This document shows positions 51,616 to 60,443 of a stretch of 64,000 nucleotides of DNA, piece by piece; the stretch's first letter is position 1, and each line of letters opens with the position of its first letter. Origin of the DNA: Geodermatophilus arenarius (GTDB taxonomy: Bacteria > Actinomycetota > Actinomycetes > Mycobacteriales > Geodermatophilaceae). The position numbers and the translations under genes are program-made. The stretch spans positions 62,001-126,000 of the forward strand of contig NZ_JBHSGR010000007.1 in assembly GCF_042654585.1 (NCBI RefSeq). Reading direction: 5' to 3'. Below the pieces are notes generated by a model that worked only from the letters and a program-made list of their open reading frames with translations, ran no database searches and had not been told where the DNA came from.

Positions 51616-52685
51616 CGCTGCTCCAGCCGGACCTCGGTGCGCCGTCCGGTGCGCAGCGCCTCGACGCCGGCCGCGCACACCGCCTGGGCCGCGTAGCCGT
51701 CCCACGCGCCGGGGCCGTCGATCCCGCCGCGGCGGGCGGCGTCGGCCCACCGCTGCAGCTCGACGTCGTAGGCCCGGCCGAAGCGCACGCGGAAGTCCGG
51801 CGCGATGCCGGCCGACCGGGACGGGCCCGCCGCCCCGCCGGACGTGCGCAGCAGCCCGGCGTCGAGGCCGATCACGGCGCTGCCGTCCTCGCCGACCACC
51901 TCGGTGCGGACCTCGTAGCCCACCCCGGTGCTGACGAAGACCTCGACGTCGACCAGCCGGCCGCCGGTGGTCTCGAACAGGACCAGCAGCGGGTCGGACT
52001 GGCCCGCGACCGCGTGCCGGGTCGCCCGCGGCCGCAGCACGGTGACCGCGGCGATCTCCTCGTCCAGGAGGAACCGGGCGACGTCGACCTCGTGGACCAC
52101 CGAGTCGTTGACCATCATCTCGCTGGTGAAGTGCGGCGGGACCGCGGCGTTGCGGTGGGCGCAGTGCACGATCAGCGGCTCGCCCAGCCCGCCCTCGGCG
52201 ACCAGGGCCCGGAGCTGGGCGTACTCGGGGTCGAAGCGGCGCATGAAGCCGACCTGCACCAGCCGCCGGCCCGTGCGGGCGGTGTACGCGTCCTCCGCGC
52301 GCACGACGGCGATGGAGCTGTCGGCGTCCATCGTGAGCGGCTTCTCGCACAGCACCGGCTTGCCGTGCTCGATGCAGGCGAGCACCTGCTCCTCGTGGAA
52401 CTGCCCGGGGGTGGCGACGAGGACGGCGTCGACGCCGTCGTCGGCGATCGCGGCGAGCGGGTCGCCGACCACCCGGCAGCGGGGCACGCCGGCGGCCACC
52501 TGCTCGGCCTTCTCGGCGGAGGCGTCGCTGACCGTGACCACCTCCGCGCCGGAGATGCGGCTGTGGAGGCGGGCGACGTGGTCGGCGCCCATCATGCCGA
52601 CCCCGAGCACGGCGACCCGGAGCCCGTGTGCCGGGACGTCGGCCATCGCCGGGAGGACACCGGCCTGCGTCTCCGTGGTGGTCAC
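51612..52685 (-). CDS. iolG: Inositol 2-dehydrogenase-like Gfo/Idh/MocA enzyme
   Basis: This 357-residue protein has VAVLGVGMMGADHVARLHSRISGAEVVTVSD (NAD site), VLCEKPLTMDADSSIAVVRAEDA and VQVGFMRRFDPEYAQLRAL, and the catalytic segment MMVNDSVVHEVDVARFLLDEE. This set is diagnostic of IolG. The position between iolE-like and iolH-like genes with GTGA overlaps agrees. It is cytoplasmic and oxidises myo-inositol (or isomers) to inosose. Confidence 0.92.
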   Translation of the reverse strand: MTTTETQAGVLPAMADVPAHGLRVAVLGVGMMGADHVARLHSRISGAEVVTVSDASAEKAEQVAAGVPRCRVVGDPLAAIADDGVDAVLVATPGQFHEEQVLACIEHGKPVLCEKPLTMDADSSIAVVRAEDAYTARTGRRLVQVGFMRRFDPEYAQLRALVAEGGLGEPLIVHCAHRNAAVPPHFTSEMMVNDSVVHEVDVARFLLDEEIAAVTVLRPRATRHAVAGQSDPLLVLFETTGGRLVDVEVFVSTGVGYEVRTEVVGEDGSAVIGLDAGLLRTSGGAAGPSRSAGIAPDFRVRFGRAYDVELQRWADAARRGGIDGPGAWDGYAAQAVCAAGVEALRTGRRTEVRLEQR

Positions 52686-53644
52686 GCCCGGGCCTCCGAT
52701 CCGGGTGCGGGGGTCCTCGGGGCGCCGATCTGCAGCGACGGCAGTCGGCAGCCGGCGATGTGCCGGTGGGTGCGCCGGGCGATGGGGAGGGGCCGGTCGG
52801 GCGGGCAGGGGTACATGTCCTGCTCGACGATCGCGAAGACGTCCAGGCCGAGCTCCTCGATCGCCTCGAACAGCGGCGGGTAGGCGGGCACGCCGTGGGG
52901 CGGTTCCACGAAGGCGTCCATCCTGACCGCGTCCGGCCAGGTCACGTCCTTCTCCAGCACCTCGTCGATCACCTGCGGGTCGACCTGCTTGAGGTGCAGG
53001 TAGCCGATCCGCTCCGGGTAGCGGTGGATCAGGTCGAGGTTGTCGCCGCGGTAGTAGCTGACGTGCCCGGTGTCCAGGCACAGCGGCACGTACCCGGGAT
53101 CGGTGTCGGCGAGGAACCGCTCGATGTCGCGCTGCCAGCCGACGTGGCTCTCGGCGTGGGGGTGGTAGGCGATCGTGAGCCCGTACTCCTCCCGGATCGC
53201 GCGGGCCAGCCGGTCCACCCCGCTGGTCTTCGCCCGCCACGCCTCGGGGGTGAGCTCGCGCGGCTCGACGTCGGCGCCGGTCTTCTGGTCGCGGAAGGTG
53301 TCGGGGATGACCACCACGTGGGTGCCTCCGGTGGCCCGGGTCAGCGCGGCGACGTCCTTGACCTGGCTCCACACCGCGTCCCAGGAGTCGGGCCGGTGCA
53401 GGTGCTCGAAGACGGTGCCGGCGGACACCTGCAGGCCCCGCGCGGAGAGCTCGTCGGAGAGCCGCGCCGGGTCGGTGGGCAGGTAGCCGTAGGGACCCAG
53501 CTCGATCCACTCGTAGCCGCAGGCGCTGACCTCGTCGAGGAAGCGCTGCCACGGCACCTGTTCCGGGTCGTCGGGGAACCAGACGCCCCACGAGTCGGGA
53601 GCCGAGCCCACCCGGATCCGCGCGCGGCCGTGCTGCTCTGTCAT
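52682..53644 (-). CDS. iolE: Inosose dehydratase-like protein (IolE)
   Basis: This 320-residue barrel starts with the IolE hallmark VGSAPDSWGVWFPDDP, followed by GYEWIELGPYGYLPTD, LTIAYHPHAESHVGWQRDIERFLAD (the ligand segment after AYHPH), PLCLDTGHVSYYRGDNLDLI (Asp) and GYLHLKQVDPQVIDEVL (His). It removes water from scyllo-inosose to give the dione used by IolD. Its stop overlaps the start of iolG, and it follows iolD by 21 bases. Confidence 0.9.
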   Translation of the reverse strand: MTEQHGRARIRVGSAPDSWGVWFPDDPEQVPWQRFLDEVSACGYEWIELGPYGYLPTDPARLSDELSARGLQVSAGTVFEHLHRPDSWDAVWSQVKDVAALTRATGGTHVVVIPDTFRDQKTGADVEPRELTPEAWRAKTSGVDRLARAIREEYGLTIAYHPHAESHVGWQRDIERFLADTDPGYVPLCLDTGHVSYYRGDNLDLIHRYPERIGYLHLKQVDPQVIDEVLEKDVTWPDAVRMDAFVEPPHGVPAYPPLFEAIEELGLDVFAIVEQDMYPCPPDRPLPIARRTHRHIAGCRLPSLQIGAPRTPAPGSEARA

Positions 53645-53665
53645 GGGTGCTCCTCCTGGCGGGGA

Positions 53666-55591
53666 TCAGGGCTGGGCAGGAGTGAGGTACGGGCGCTGGC
53701 GCGCCTTCTCCTCGGCGTAGACGGCGCGGGCGCGCCGGGTGCTCTCGAGCGTGGAGACCTCGCTGACCGGCACGTCCCACCACGACTCGCTGGAGGGCGC
53801 GTCGACGAGCGGGTCGGTCTCGACGTGCACGACCGTCGTCCGGTCGCTCGCCTTGGCCTTGCGGAGGGCGGCCTCCAGGCTCGGTCCGTCCTGGGCGGAG
53901 AGGACGTCGACGCCGAGGCTGGCGGCGTTGGCGGCCAGGTCGACCGGCAGCACGTCCCCGTCGAGCCGGCCGGAGCCCGACCGGTACCGGTAGCGGGTGC
54001 CGAACCGCTGCGACCCGAGGGACTCCGAGAGCGCGCCGATCGAGGCGAAGCCGTGGTTCTGCACCAGGACGACGACCACCTTCACGCCCTCCTGGACGGC
54101 GGTGACCAGCTCGGTCGGCATCATCAGGTAGGAGCCGTCGCCGATCATGACGAACACGTCACGGTCCGGGCTGGCCATGCGGACGCCGATGCCGCCGGGG
54201 ATCTCGTAGCCCATGCACGAGTAGCCGTACTCGACGTGGTAGCCCTTGGGGTCCCGGACCCGCCACATCTTGTGTAGGTCCCCGGGCATCGACCCGGCCG
54301 CGCACACCACCACGTCGCGCGGCGCGGACACCTCGTTGACCAGCCCGATGACCTCGTTCTGGGTGAGCCGGCCCCCGCTGCCGGGTGCGGCCGGGTGGTA
54401 GGCGGCCTCGACCGTGGCCTCCCACGCGGCGGCGAGCTCGGCGGTGCGGGCGCGGTACGCGTCGTCGACCGACCAGCCGGCCAGCGCCCCGGTCAGCGCG
54501 GTGAGCGCCTCGCGGGCGTCGGCCTGCACCGTCACGCCGGCGTGCTTGGCGGCGTCCACCGCCGCGACGTTGACGTTGACGAACCGCACGCCCGGGTCGG
54601 CGAAGGCGGTGCGCGAGGCGGTGGTGAAGTCCTGCCAGCGGGTGCCGACCCCGATGACGACGTCGGCCTCGCGGGCCAGCGCGTTGGCCGCCGTGGTGCC
54701 GGTGGAGCCGATCGCGCCGACCGACCGGGGGTGGTCGAAGGGCAGCGCGCCCTTGCCGGCCTGGGTCTGCGCGACCGGGATGCCGGTGGCCGTGGCGAAC
54801 GCGTCCAGCGCCGCGGTGGCGGAGGAGTAGACGACGCCGCCCCCGGCGACGAGCAACGGCCGGCGGGCCGTCCGGACCACCTCGACGGCGCGCTGCAGGG
54901 CGGCCGGCTCGGGCTGCGGGCGCCCGACGTGCCAGGTGCGCGGGGCGAACAGCTCCACCGGCCAGTCGAACGCCTCGGCCTGCACGTCCTGCGGGAGGCA
55001 GACGGTGGCCGCGCCGGTCTCGGCGGGGTCGGTGAGCACCCGCATCGCACCGAGCAGCGCGGCGGGCAGCTGCTCGGGCCGCTCCACCCGGTCGAACCAC
55101 CGCGACACGGGGCGGAGGGCGTCGTTGACCGAGACGTCGCCGCTGTCGGGGCGCTCGAGCTCCTGCAGCAGCGCGCCGGCGGCGCGGGTGGCGAAGGTGT
55201 CGGCGGGCAGCAGCAGCACCGGCAGCCGGTTGACCGTGGCCAGCGCCGCGCCGGTGACCAGGTTGGTCGCCCCGGGCCCGATGCTGGTGGTCACCGCCCA
55301 GGTCTGCAGCCGGTCCTTCGCGCGCGCGTAGCCGACGGCGGTGTGCACCATCGCCTGCTCGTTGCGGCCGAGCACGTAGGGCAGCGCCCGCGGGGACTCC
55401 AGCTCGGCCTGCAGCAGCGCCTGGCCGAGGCCGGCGACGTTGCCGTGGCCGAAGATGCCCAGGCAGCCGGCGAACAGCCGCTGCCGGTGCCCGTCGCGCT
55501 CGGTGGACTGCTGGGCGAGGAAGCGCACCACGGCCTGGGCGACGGTCATCCGGGCGGTCCCGGGACGGGCCTGCGGCGGGGTCTGGCTCAC
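53666..55591 (-). CDS. iolD: 3D-(3,5/4)-trihydroxycyclohexane-1,2-dione hydrolase
   Basis: This 641-residue thiamine-diphosphate enzyme opens the cyclitol ring to 5-deoxyglucuronate. The PYR domain has LGRNEQAMVHTAVGYARA (catalytic Glu), the central domain AGGGVVYSSATAAL, and the PP domain GDGSYLMMPTELVTAVQEGVKVVVVLVQNHGFASIGALSESLGS with the GDG..N ThDP/Mg motif. GTG 55591 overlaps the iolB stop by four bases. Confidence 0.96.
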   Translation of the reverse strand: MSQTPPQARPGTARMTVAQAVVRFLAQQSTERDGHRQRLFAGCLGIFGHGNVAGLGQALLQAELESPRALPYVLGRNEQAMVHTAVGYARAKDRLQTWAVTTSIGPGATNLVTGAALATVNRLPVLLLPADTFATRAAGALLQELERPDSGDVSVNDALRPVSRWFDRVERPEQLPAALLGAMRVLTDPAETGAATVCLPQDVQAEAFDWPVELFAPRTWHVGRPQPEPAALQRAVEVVRTARRPLLVAGGGVVYSSATAALDAFATATGIPVAQTQAGKGALPFDHPRSVGAIGSTGTTAANALAREADVVIGVGTRWQDFTTASRTAFADPGVRFVNVNVAAVDAAKHAGVTVQADAREALTALTGALAGWSVDDAYRARTAELAAAWEATVEAAYHPAAPGSGGRLTQNEVIGLVNEVSAPRDVVVCAAGSMPGDLHKMWRVRDPKGYHVEYGYSCMGYEIPGGIGVRMASPDRDVFVMIGDGSYLMMPTELVTAVQEGVKVVVVLVQNHGFASIGALSESLGSQRFGTRYRYRSGSGRLDGDVLPVDLAANAASLGVDVLSAQDGPSLEAALRKAKASDRTTVVHVETDPLVDAPSSESWWDVPVSEVSTLESTRRARAVYAEEKARQRPYLTPAQP

Positions 55592-56565
55592 GAGGGGGAC
55601 GCTCCCTCCGGGTCGGGGCGGTGGGTGGGCAGCGGCAGCCGGGGGTCGACGTCCTCGTCGGCCCACGTGCCGCGGACCCAGGCGTGCGCGGGGTCGTCGA
55701 CGATCCGCCACGCCCGCTCGGGGCCGGGGCCGGCCATGACGTTGAGGTAGTAGAGGTCGTGGCCGGGCGCGGCGATCGAGGGTCCGTGCCAGCCGTGCGG
55801 CACCAGGACGACGTCGCGGTCGCGGACCTCGGCGAGCACGTCGACCGGCCGCTCGGGGGTGCCGTACACGCGGTGGTAGGCCAGGCCGGGCTGGCCCTGG
55901 GGGCCGGTGGCGACCTCGAAGTAGTAGACCTCCTCGAGCTCGGTCTCCACCGCGGAGGTCTCGTCGTGCTTGTGCGGCGGCCAGCTCGACCAGTTGCCGC
56001 CGGGGGTGAGCACCTCGCAGGCGATGACCGAGTCGGCCTCGAGGACGTCGGCGGTGGCGAAGTTGTGCACCTGCCGGCTGCTCCGGCCGGCGCCGCGCAG
56101 CTCGACCGGCACCGCGGCGGCCGGGCCGTAGCGGACGGGGTACCGGCGCCGCGCGCGGGCGCTGCACAGGGCGAACCGGCCGCCGTTGCGGCTGGTCAGC
56201 TCGGCGGTGGCCCCCAGCGGGAGGTAGGCGAAGTCCGTCGGCCCGGCGAAGACACAGCTGCGGCCGGCCAGGGGGAGCACCTCCCCGTCGCAGGCGACGG
56301 TGACCCCGCCCTCCAGCGGGACGACGACGACCTCGTCGGGCCCGGTGTCCAGGACGTGCCGGCCGCCGGCGGGCAGCTCGAGGACGCGGAGCCCGGTGTG
56401 GCCCCAGCCGGCCGACTCGGGCGTGACCTCCAGCGCGTACGGGCCGGCGGCGGCGGACCCGGCGGGCAGGTGCAGGGAGCGGGAGCCGGGGGCGGTGGAG
56501 CCGGGGGCGGTGGTCCGCGAGCCGGTGGTGCTCGGGGCGGTGGTGCGCGGGGCGGTGGCGGTCAC
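55588..56565 (-). CDS. iolB: 5-deoxy-glucuronate isomerase
   Basis: This 325-residue two-cupin protein has the metal-binding cupin segment SWPPHKHDET....ELEEVYYFEVATGPQGQ and VLVPHGWHGPSIAAPGHDLYYLNVMAGP. The family turns 5-deoxyglucuronate into 2-deoxy-5-keto-gluconate. The N-terminal 30 residues are a Thr/Pro/Gly-rich low-complexity extension (ATAPRTTAPSTTGSRTTAPG), absent from usual IolB. A later start could remove it but no better RBS is evident. Confidence 0.94.
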   Translation of the reverse strand: MTATAPRTTAPSTTGSRTTAPGSTAPGSRSLHLPAGSAAAGPYALEVTPESAGWGHTGLRVLELPAGGRHVLDTGPDEVVVVPLEGGVTVACDGEVLPLAGRSCVFAGPTDFAYLPLGATAELTSRNGGRFALCSARARRRYPVRYGPAAAVPVELRGAGRSSRQVHNFATADVLEADSVIACEVLTPGGNWSSWPPHKHDETSAVETELEEVYYFEVATGPQGQPGLAYHRVYGTPERPVDVLAEVRDRDVVLVPHGWHGPSIAAPGHDLYYLNVMAGPGPERAWRIVDDPAHAWVRGTWADEDVDPRLPLPTHRPDPEGASPS

Positions 56566-57497
56566 GGCCGGCTCCCTCCGTGGACGAGGGCGACGGCGGT
56601 GTCCACCGCGGCCTCCACGTCGTCGTCGGGCGGGTAGAGCAGCGTGCGGCCGACCACCAGGCCGCGCACCGGCGGCAGCGCGAGCGCGTCGCGCCACTGC
56701 GCGTAGGTCTCCTCCGGCCGGCGCGAGGGGTCCCCGCCGAGCAGCAGCGTGGGCAGCGTGGTCGCGTCCGCCACCCGCTCCATCTCCGCGACCACCGGCA
56801 GCTTCAGCCAGGTGTAGGCGGAGGTGGCGCCCAGGCCCTGCACGACGTGCACGCTCTTGATCACCGCGTCGGGGGACAGGTCGTTGACCACCCGCCCGTC
56901 GACTCGCCGGGACAGGAACGGCTCCAGGATCGCGACCAGCCCGGCGCGGGCCAGCGCGGTGACCGCGCGGCCGGCGGTCTCCAGCGAGACGACCGTGGCG
57001 GGGTCGTCGAGGTCGACGCGGTTGAGCATCTTGGCCGCGTCGAACCGGGCGTCGACCACGCCCTGCACGTCGTAGCCGGTCATCCGGTCGTCGATCTCGA
57101 ACACCGAGCCGGCCAGGCCGCCGCGGTTCATCGAGGCGACGACCACCTTGTCCTCCAGCGCGCCGAGCAGCAGCAGGTCCTCGGCGACGTCGGCGGTGGC
57201 CAGCAGCCCGTCGACCCCGGGTCGGGCGAGCGCGGCGCGCAGCCGGTCGAGCATCTCCGTGCGGCTGTGCATCGCGGTGGGCCGGCCCTGCGCCGACAGC
57301 GCGCCGCGGGCGGGGTGGTCGGCGGCGATCAGCATCAGCCGGCCGTCGTCGGGGAGGAAGGCCGGCCGCCGGCGGCGGGTGGCCAGGGCCTGCGCGACCG
57401 CCTGCGGGGAGCGGCTGCGCAGCTCGGTGACCTCGGCGTAGGTGGCGCACACCGGCGCGGTCCCGACGGCGGGCAGGTGCACGGCGGTGTCAGACAC
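56562..57497 (-). CDS. Cgl0158-type (beta/alpha)8 aldolase-like protein
   Basis: This 311-residue protein of the Cgl0158/LacD-DeoC-like barrel group has DGRLMLIAADHPARGALS, DGLLATADVAEDLLLLGALEDKVVVASMNRGGLAG, AKMLNRVDLDDP, LEPFLSRRVDGRVVNDLSPDAVIKSVHVVQGLG and WLKLPVV (candidate Schiff-base Lys). Corynebacterial iol clusters carry this gene next to iolC, so it may cleave the phosphorylated keto-gluconate in place of IolJ, an inference. It overlaps iolC by eight bases. Confidence 0.82.
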   Translation of the reverse strand: MSDTAVHLPAVGTAPVCATYAEVTELRSRSPQAVAQALATRRRRPAFLPDDGRLMLIAADHPARGALSAQGRPTAMHSRTEMLDRLRAALARPGVDGLLATADVAEDLLLLGALEDKVVVASMNRGGLAGSVFEIDDRMTGYDVQGVVDARFDAAKMLNRVDLDDPATVVSLETAGRAVTALARAGLVAILEPFLSRRVDGRVVNDLSPDAVIKSVHVVQGLGATSAYTWLKLPVVAEMERVADATTLPTLLLGGDPSRRPEETYAQWRDALALPPVRGLVVGRTLLYPPDDDVEAAVDTAVALVHGGSRP

Positions 57498-58491
57498 GGG
57501 TGCCCTCCAGGCGGGGGGTGGGGACGGCCGGGCGGGCGGCGGCGACGTGGGCGGCCACCTCCGCCGCGGTGGGCATCGCGGTCGAGCACTCCAGCCGGGA
57601 GGCGACGATCGCGCCGGCGGCGTTGGCCTCGCGCAGCAGCTGCTCCAGCGGCAGGCCGGTGAGCAGCCCGTGGATCAGCGAGCCGCCGAAGGCGTCCCCG
57701 GCGCCAAGGCCGTTGACGACCTCGACCGGGGTCGGCGGGACGACGACCCGCTCGTCGCGGGTCGCGCCGAGGACCCCCTCCGGGCCCTGCTTGACGACCG
57801 CCAGCTCGACGCCGGCGTCCAGCAGCGCGTCGGCGGCCCGGTCCGGGTCGGTCTCACCGACGGCGACCTCGCACTCCTCGCGGTTGCCGACCGCCACGGT
57901 GACCGAGGGGAGCGCGGCGCGGACCTGCTCGGCGGCCGCCTCCCGGGAGGGCCAGAACACCGCCCGGTAGTCGAGGTCGAGGACGGTGTGCCGGCGGCGC
58001 CCGCGGGCCGCCCAGGCGGCGTGGTGGGCCGAGCGGCTCGGCTCCTCGGACAGGCCGGTGACCGTCGCCCACAGCAGCCGCGCGCCGCGGACCGCGTCGA
58101 GGTCGAGGTCCTCCGGCCGGATCTGCAGGTCCGGCGCGGTCGGGCGGCGGTAGAAGTAGATCGGGAAGTGGTCGGGCGGGAAGACCTCGCAGAAGGTGAC
58201 CGGCGTGGCGTGGTGGGGGTCGACGACGACGAACCGGTCGTCGACCCCGAGCTCGCGCAGCGCCCGGCGCACGAAGCGGCCGAACGGGTCGTCGCCGACA
58301 CCGCTGACCAGCGCGGGGGAGTGCCCGAGGCGGGCCGCGGCGACGGCGACGTTGGCCGCGCTGCCGCCGAGGTACTTGCCGAAGGACTCGACGTCCTCGA
58401 GCCCCACGCCGATCTGCAGGGGGTAGACGTCGACGCCGCTGCGCCCCATCACCACGACGTCGGGGGCGACTGCGTCGGGGGTGTCGTCCAC
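57490..58491 (-). CDS. iolC: 5-dehydro-2-deoxygluconokinase (PfkB family)
   Basis: This 333-residue kinase has DVVVMGRSGVDVYPLQIGVGLEDVESFGKYLGGSAANVAVAAARLG at the N-terminus and the PfkB signature with catalytic Asp VNGLGAGDAFGGSLIHGLL. GTG 58491 follows GACGGAG at about eight bases. An in-frame ATG at 58584 lies inside the operator and upstream of the -35 box, so it is rejected. It is the first gene of the - strand iol operon. Confidence 0.95.
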   Translation of the reverse strand: MDDTPDAVAPDVVVMGRSGVDVYPLQIGVGLEDVESFGKYLGGSAANVAVAAARLGHSPALVSGVGDDPFGRFVRRALRELGVDDRFVVVDPHHATPVTFCEVFPPDHFPIYFYRRPTAPDLQIRPEDLDLDAVRGARLLWATVTGLSEEPSRSAHHAAWAARGRRRHTVLDLDYRAVFWPSREAAAEQVRAALPSVTVAVGNREECEVAVGETDPDRAADALLDAGVELAVVKQGPEGVLGATRDERVVVPPTPVEVVNGLGAGDAFGGSLIHGLLTGLPLEQLLREANAAGAIVASRLECSTAMPTAAEVAAHVAAARPAVPTPRLEGTRV

Positions 58492-58530
58492 GGTCCGCTC
58501 CGTCCTGTGCGTCGTGCCCCGTGGGACCCG

Positions 58531-58560
58531 ACTGTGCGCCGCGACACCTTCCGGCGTCAA
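58531..58560 (-). promoter_or_regulatory. Putative promoter of the iol operon
   Basis: On the - strand TTGACG (58560-58555) and CACAGT (58536-58531) are 18 bases apart, placing transcription start about 30-35 bases before GTG 58491. The same -35 hexamer and a similar -10 (CACATT) occur at the importer promoter. Confidence 0.45.
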
Positions 58561-58563
58561 GGC

Positions 58564-58584
58564 TTTGTCAGGACATAGCGACAT
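58564..58584. promoter_or_regulatory. TGTC-N2-GACA operator of the iol operon
   Basis: On the - strand ATGTCGC is followed by TATGTCCTGACAAA. The TGTCCTGACA core fits the IolR consensus KGWCHTRACA, as I recall it, at every position. The stretch is nearly the same as at 38044-38064, including the upstream ATGTC half-site, and lies immediately before the -35 box. Confidence 0.7.
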
Positions 58585-58620
58585 CTTGTCGTGAGCGCGG
58601 CACCCCGGTGGCCGCCCCGC

Positions 58621-59001
58621 TCAGCGGGGGTCGAACAGGACCACCTCGCCGGGCGTGACCGGGAACGGGTTGGCCCACCCCGAGGCGGTGCCGGTGATCG
58701 GCTGGGCGTCGGTGACCACGTGGTACGGCGTCCCCGGGTAGACGGCGAGCACGCGGGCGGGGTCGGTGAGCTCCTCGGTGTGCTCGAGCAGCTCGCCGCG
58801 GCGCAGCAGCCGCGTCGTCCGCCGCCCGCGCAGCTCGCGGCCCACCTCGGCCACCCATCGGGCGCCGTCCTGGTCGAAGGCGACCGAGCGCACCCGCGCG
58901 CCCGGCGGCGCGGGCTCGCAGCCGGCGAACTCGGCGAGGGCCTCGTAGAGCCGCTCGGCCTGGTCGTCGTCGGTGGCGCGGGGGAGGAAGAAGGCGGTCA
59001 C
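58621..59001 (-). CDS. Hypothetical protein (126 residues)
   Basis: GTG 59001 starts TAFFLPRATDDDQAERLYEALAEFAGCEPAPPGARVRSVAFDQDGARWVAEVGRELRG. The rest (TRLLRRGELLEHTEELTDPARVLAVYPGTPYHVVTDAQPITGTASGWANPFPVTPGEVVLFDPR) is beta-rich. No known domain is recognised. It is cytoplasmic by composition. A strong palindrome (59056-59074) lies upstream. Confidence 0.68.
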   Translation of the reverse strand: MTAFFLPRATDDDQAERLYEALAEFAGCEPAPPGARVRSVAFDQDGARWVAEVGRELRGRRTTRLLRRGELLEHTEELTDPARVLAVYPGTPYHVVTDAQPITGTASGWANPFPVTPGEVVLFDPR

Positions 59002-59044
59002 CGGCCGATCCTGACCCCCGGTACCGACAGCCCGGGATGCGGAC

Positions 59045-59074
59045 CGTGCACCGGGCGTGCACCCTGGGTGCACG
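59045..59074. promoter_or_regulatory. GTGCAC palindrome with adjacent direct repeat
   Basis: CGTGCACCC (59056-59064), one T and GGGTGCACG (59066-59074) form a perfect 9-base inverted repeat. CGTGCACCGGG at 59045-59055 repeats the left arm. It sits 45-75 bases upstream of the gene starting at 59001. It is operator-like, with no candidate regulator identified. Confidence 0.45.
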
Positions 59075-59192
59075 TGCTCCGCCCCGGCCGAGTAGAGGGG
59101 GACTCCTCGCCGGGGCACCGGGCCAGGTTCCGAGCTCCGCTCCCTGGCCCGGCCGCCGGGACCCCGGTGGTGCACCACCGGATGCCGCGCCC

Positions 59193-60392
59193 TCAGGTCG
59201 TGCGGCTCACCGACGCCTTCAGCACCCGGCCGCACAGCACCGTGGCCACCCCGGCGACGACGGCGGTCAGGAGCCCGACCCGCAGGCTGGTCGCGTCGGC
59301 GAGCGCGCCCACCAGCGGCGGGGACACCAGGAAGCCGATCCGCAGCAGCCAGTTGACCAGCGTGAGCCCCACGCCGTGCCGCAGCCCCGGGAGGTCGTCG
59401 GCCGCGGCGTAGACGGCGGGGACCAGCGTCGCGACGCCCAGCCCGGCCAGGGCGAACCCGGCCAGCGTCGTGGCCAGCGACGGCACCGCCAGCGCCAGCC
59501 CCATGCCGGCGGCCACCATCGCGCCGCCGACACGGGCCACCCGGCGCTGCCCGAACCGGTCGACGACGCGGTCACCGGTCAGCCGGCCGACTGTCATCGC
59601 CAGCGACAGCGCGACGAACCCCAGCCCCGCGGCCGCCGCGCCCGTCCCCACCTCGGTGCGCAGCCACAGCGCGCTCCACGAGGAGCCGGCGTCCTCGACG
59701 AACGCCCCGCACGCGGCGAGCACGCCGAGCGCCGCCAGCGGCAGCGCGACCGCCCGCAGCGTCCCCCGCCCGCCCGCGGGCACGGCGTCGTCGGGCACCT
59801 CCTCCTGGTCGGGACCGGGCAGCATCGACCGGTGCGCCACCAGCGCGACGACGGCGAAGACGGCCGCGACCACGCCCAGGTGCACCCCGAGCGGGACGCG
59901 CAGGCCCGCCGCGGCGGAGCCCAGCAGCCCGCCCGCCACCGCGCCGATGCTCCAGAGGCCGTGGAAGGAGTTGAGGATCGACCGGTCGTAGGCCCGCTGC
60001 ACCCGCAGGCCGTGCGCGTTCTGGGCGACGTCGACGACCGCGTCCAGCGCGCCGGCGACGAACAGCGCCCCGGCGAACAGCCACCACGAGGGCGCGAGGG
60101 CGGCCCCCCAGACGGCGGCGGCCAGCGCCACCAGGCCCCAGGAGGCCACCCGCGCCGAGCCGAACCGGCGCATGAGCGCGGCCGAGGCCAGCGCGGACAC
60201 CAGCGCGCCGAGCGGCAGGGCGGCCAGCGCCGCGCCGAGCTCGGCGTTGGAGACGCCCAGCCGGTCCTTGACCTCGGGCAGCCGGGGCACGAGGTCGGCG
60301 AAGAGCACCGCGTTGACGAAGAAGCAGGCGGCGACGGCGGCGCGGGCGGCGCGCAGCCGGGGCGGGGCGGTGACCGGGAGGGTGTCCGACAC
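59193..60392 (-). CDS. MFS transporter (12-TM)
   Basis: This 399-residue membrane protein has twelve predicted spans, VLFADLVPRLPEVKDRLGVSNAELGAALAALPLGALVSALASAALMRRFGSARV near the N-terminus and LNSFHGLWSIGAVAGGLLGSAAAGL, a set common in YbjJ-like/fucose-permease-related actinobacterial transporters. It is the last gene of an acetyltransferase-tetR-MFS unit. The substrate is unknown. Confidence 0.92.
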   Translation of the reverse strand: MSDTLPVTAPPRLRAARAAVAACFFVNAVLFADLVPRLPEVKDRLGVSNAELGAALAALPLGALVSALASAALMRRFGSARVASWGLVALAAAVWGAALAPSWWLFAGALFVAGALDAVVDVAQNAHGLRVQRAYDRSILNSFHGLWSIGAVAGGLLGSAAAGLRVPLGVHLGVVAAVFAVVALVAHRSMLPGPDQEEVPDDAVPAGGRGTLRAVALPLAALGVLAACGAFVEDAGSSWSALWLRTEVGTGAAAAGLGFVALSLAMTVGRLTGDRVVDRFGQRRVARVGGAMVAAGMGLALAVPSLATTLAGFALAGLGVATLVPAVYAAADDLPGLRHGVGLTLVNWLLRIGFLVSPPLVGALADATSLRVGLLTAVVAGVATVLCGRVLKASVSRTT

Positions 60393-60443
60393 GGGTGTCC
60401 TGTCTGGAGGGGCGGGCGGTCAGGGGGCGGAGGTCAGGGCAGG

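Noticed and set aside
58492..58584. N-terminal extension of iolC from ATG 58584
   Set aside because: The extra codons coincide with the operator and promoter. GTG 58491 has a good RBS and matches the kinase start.
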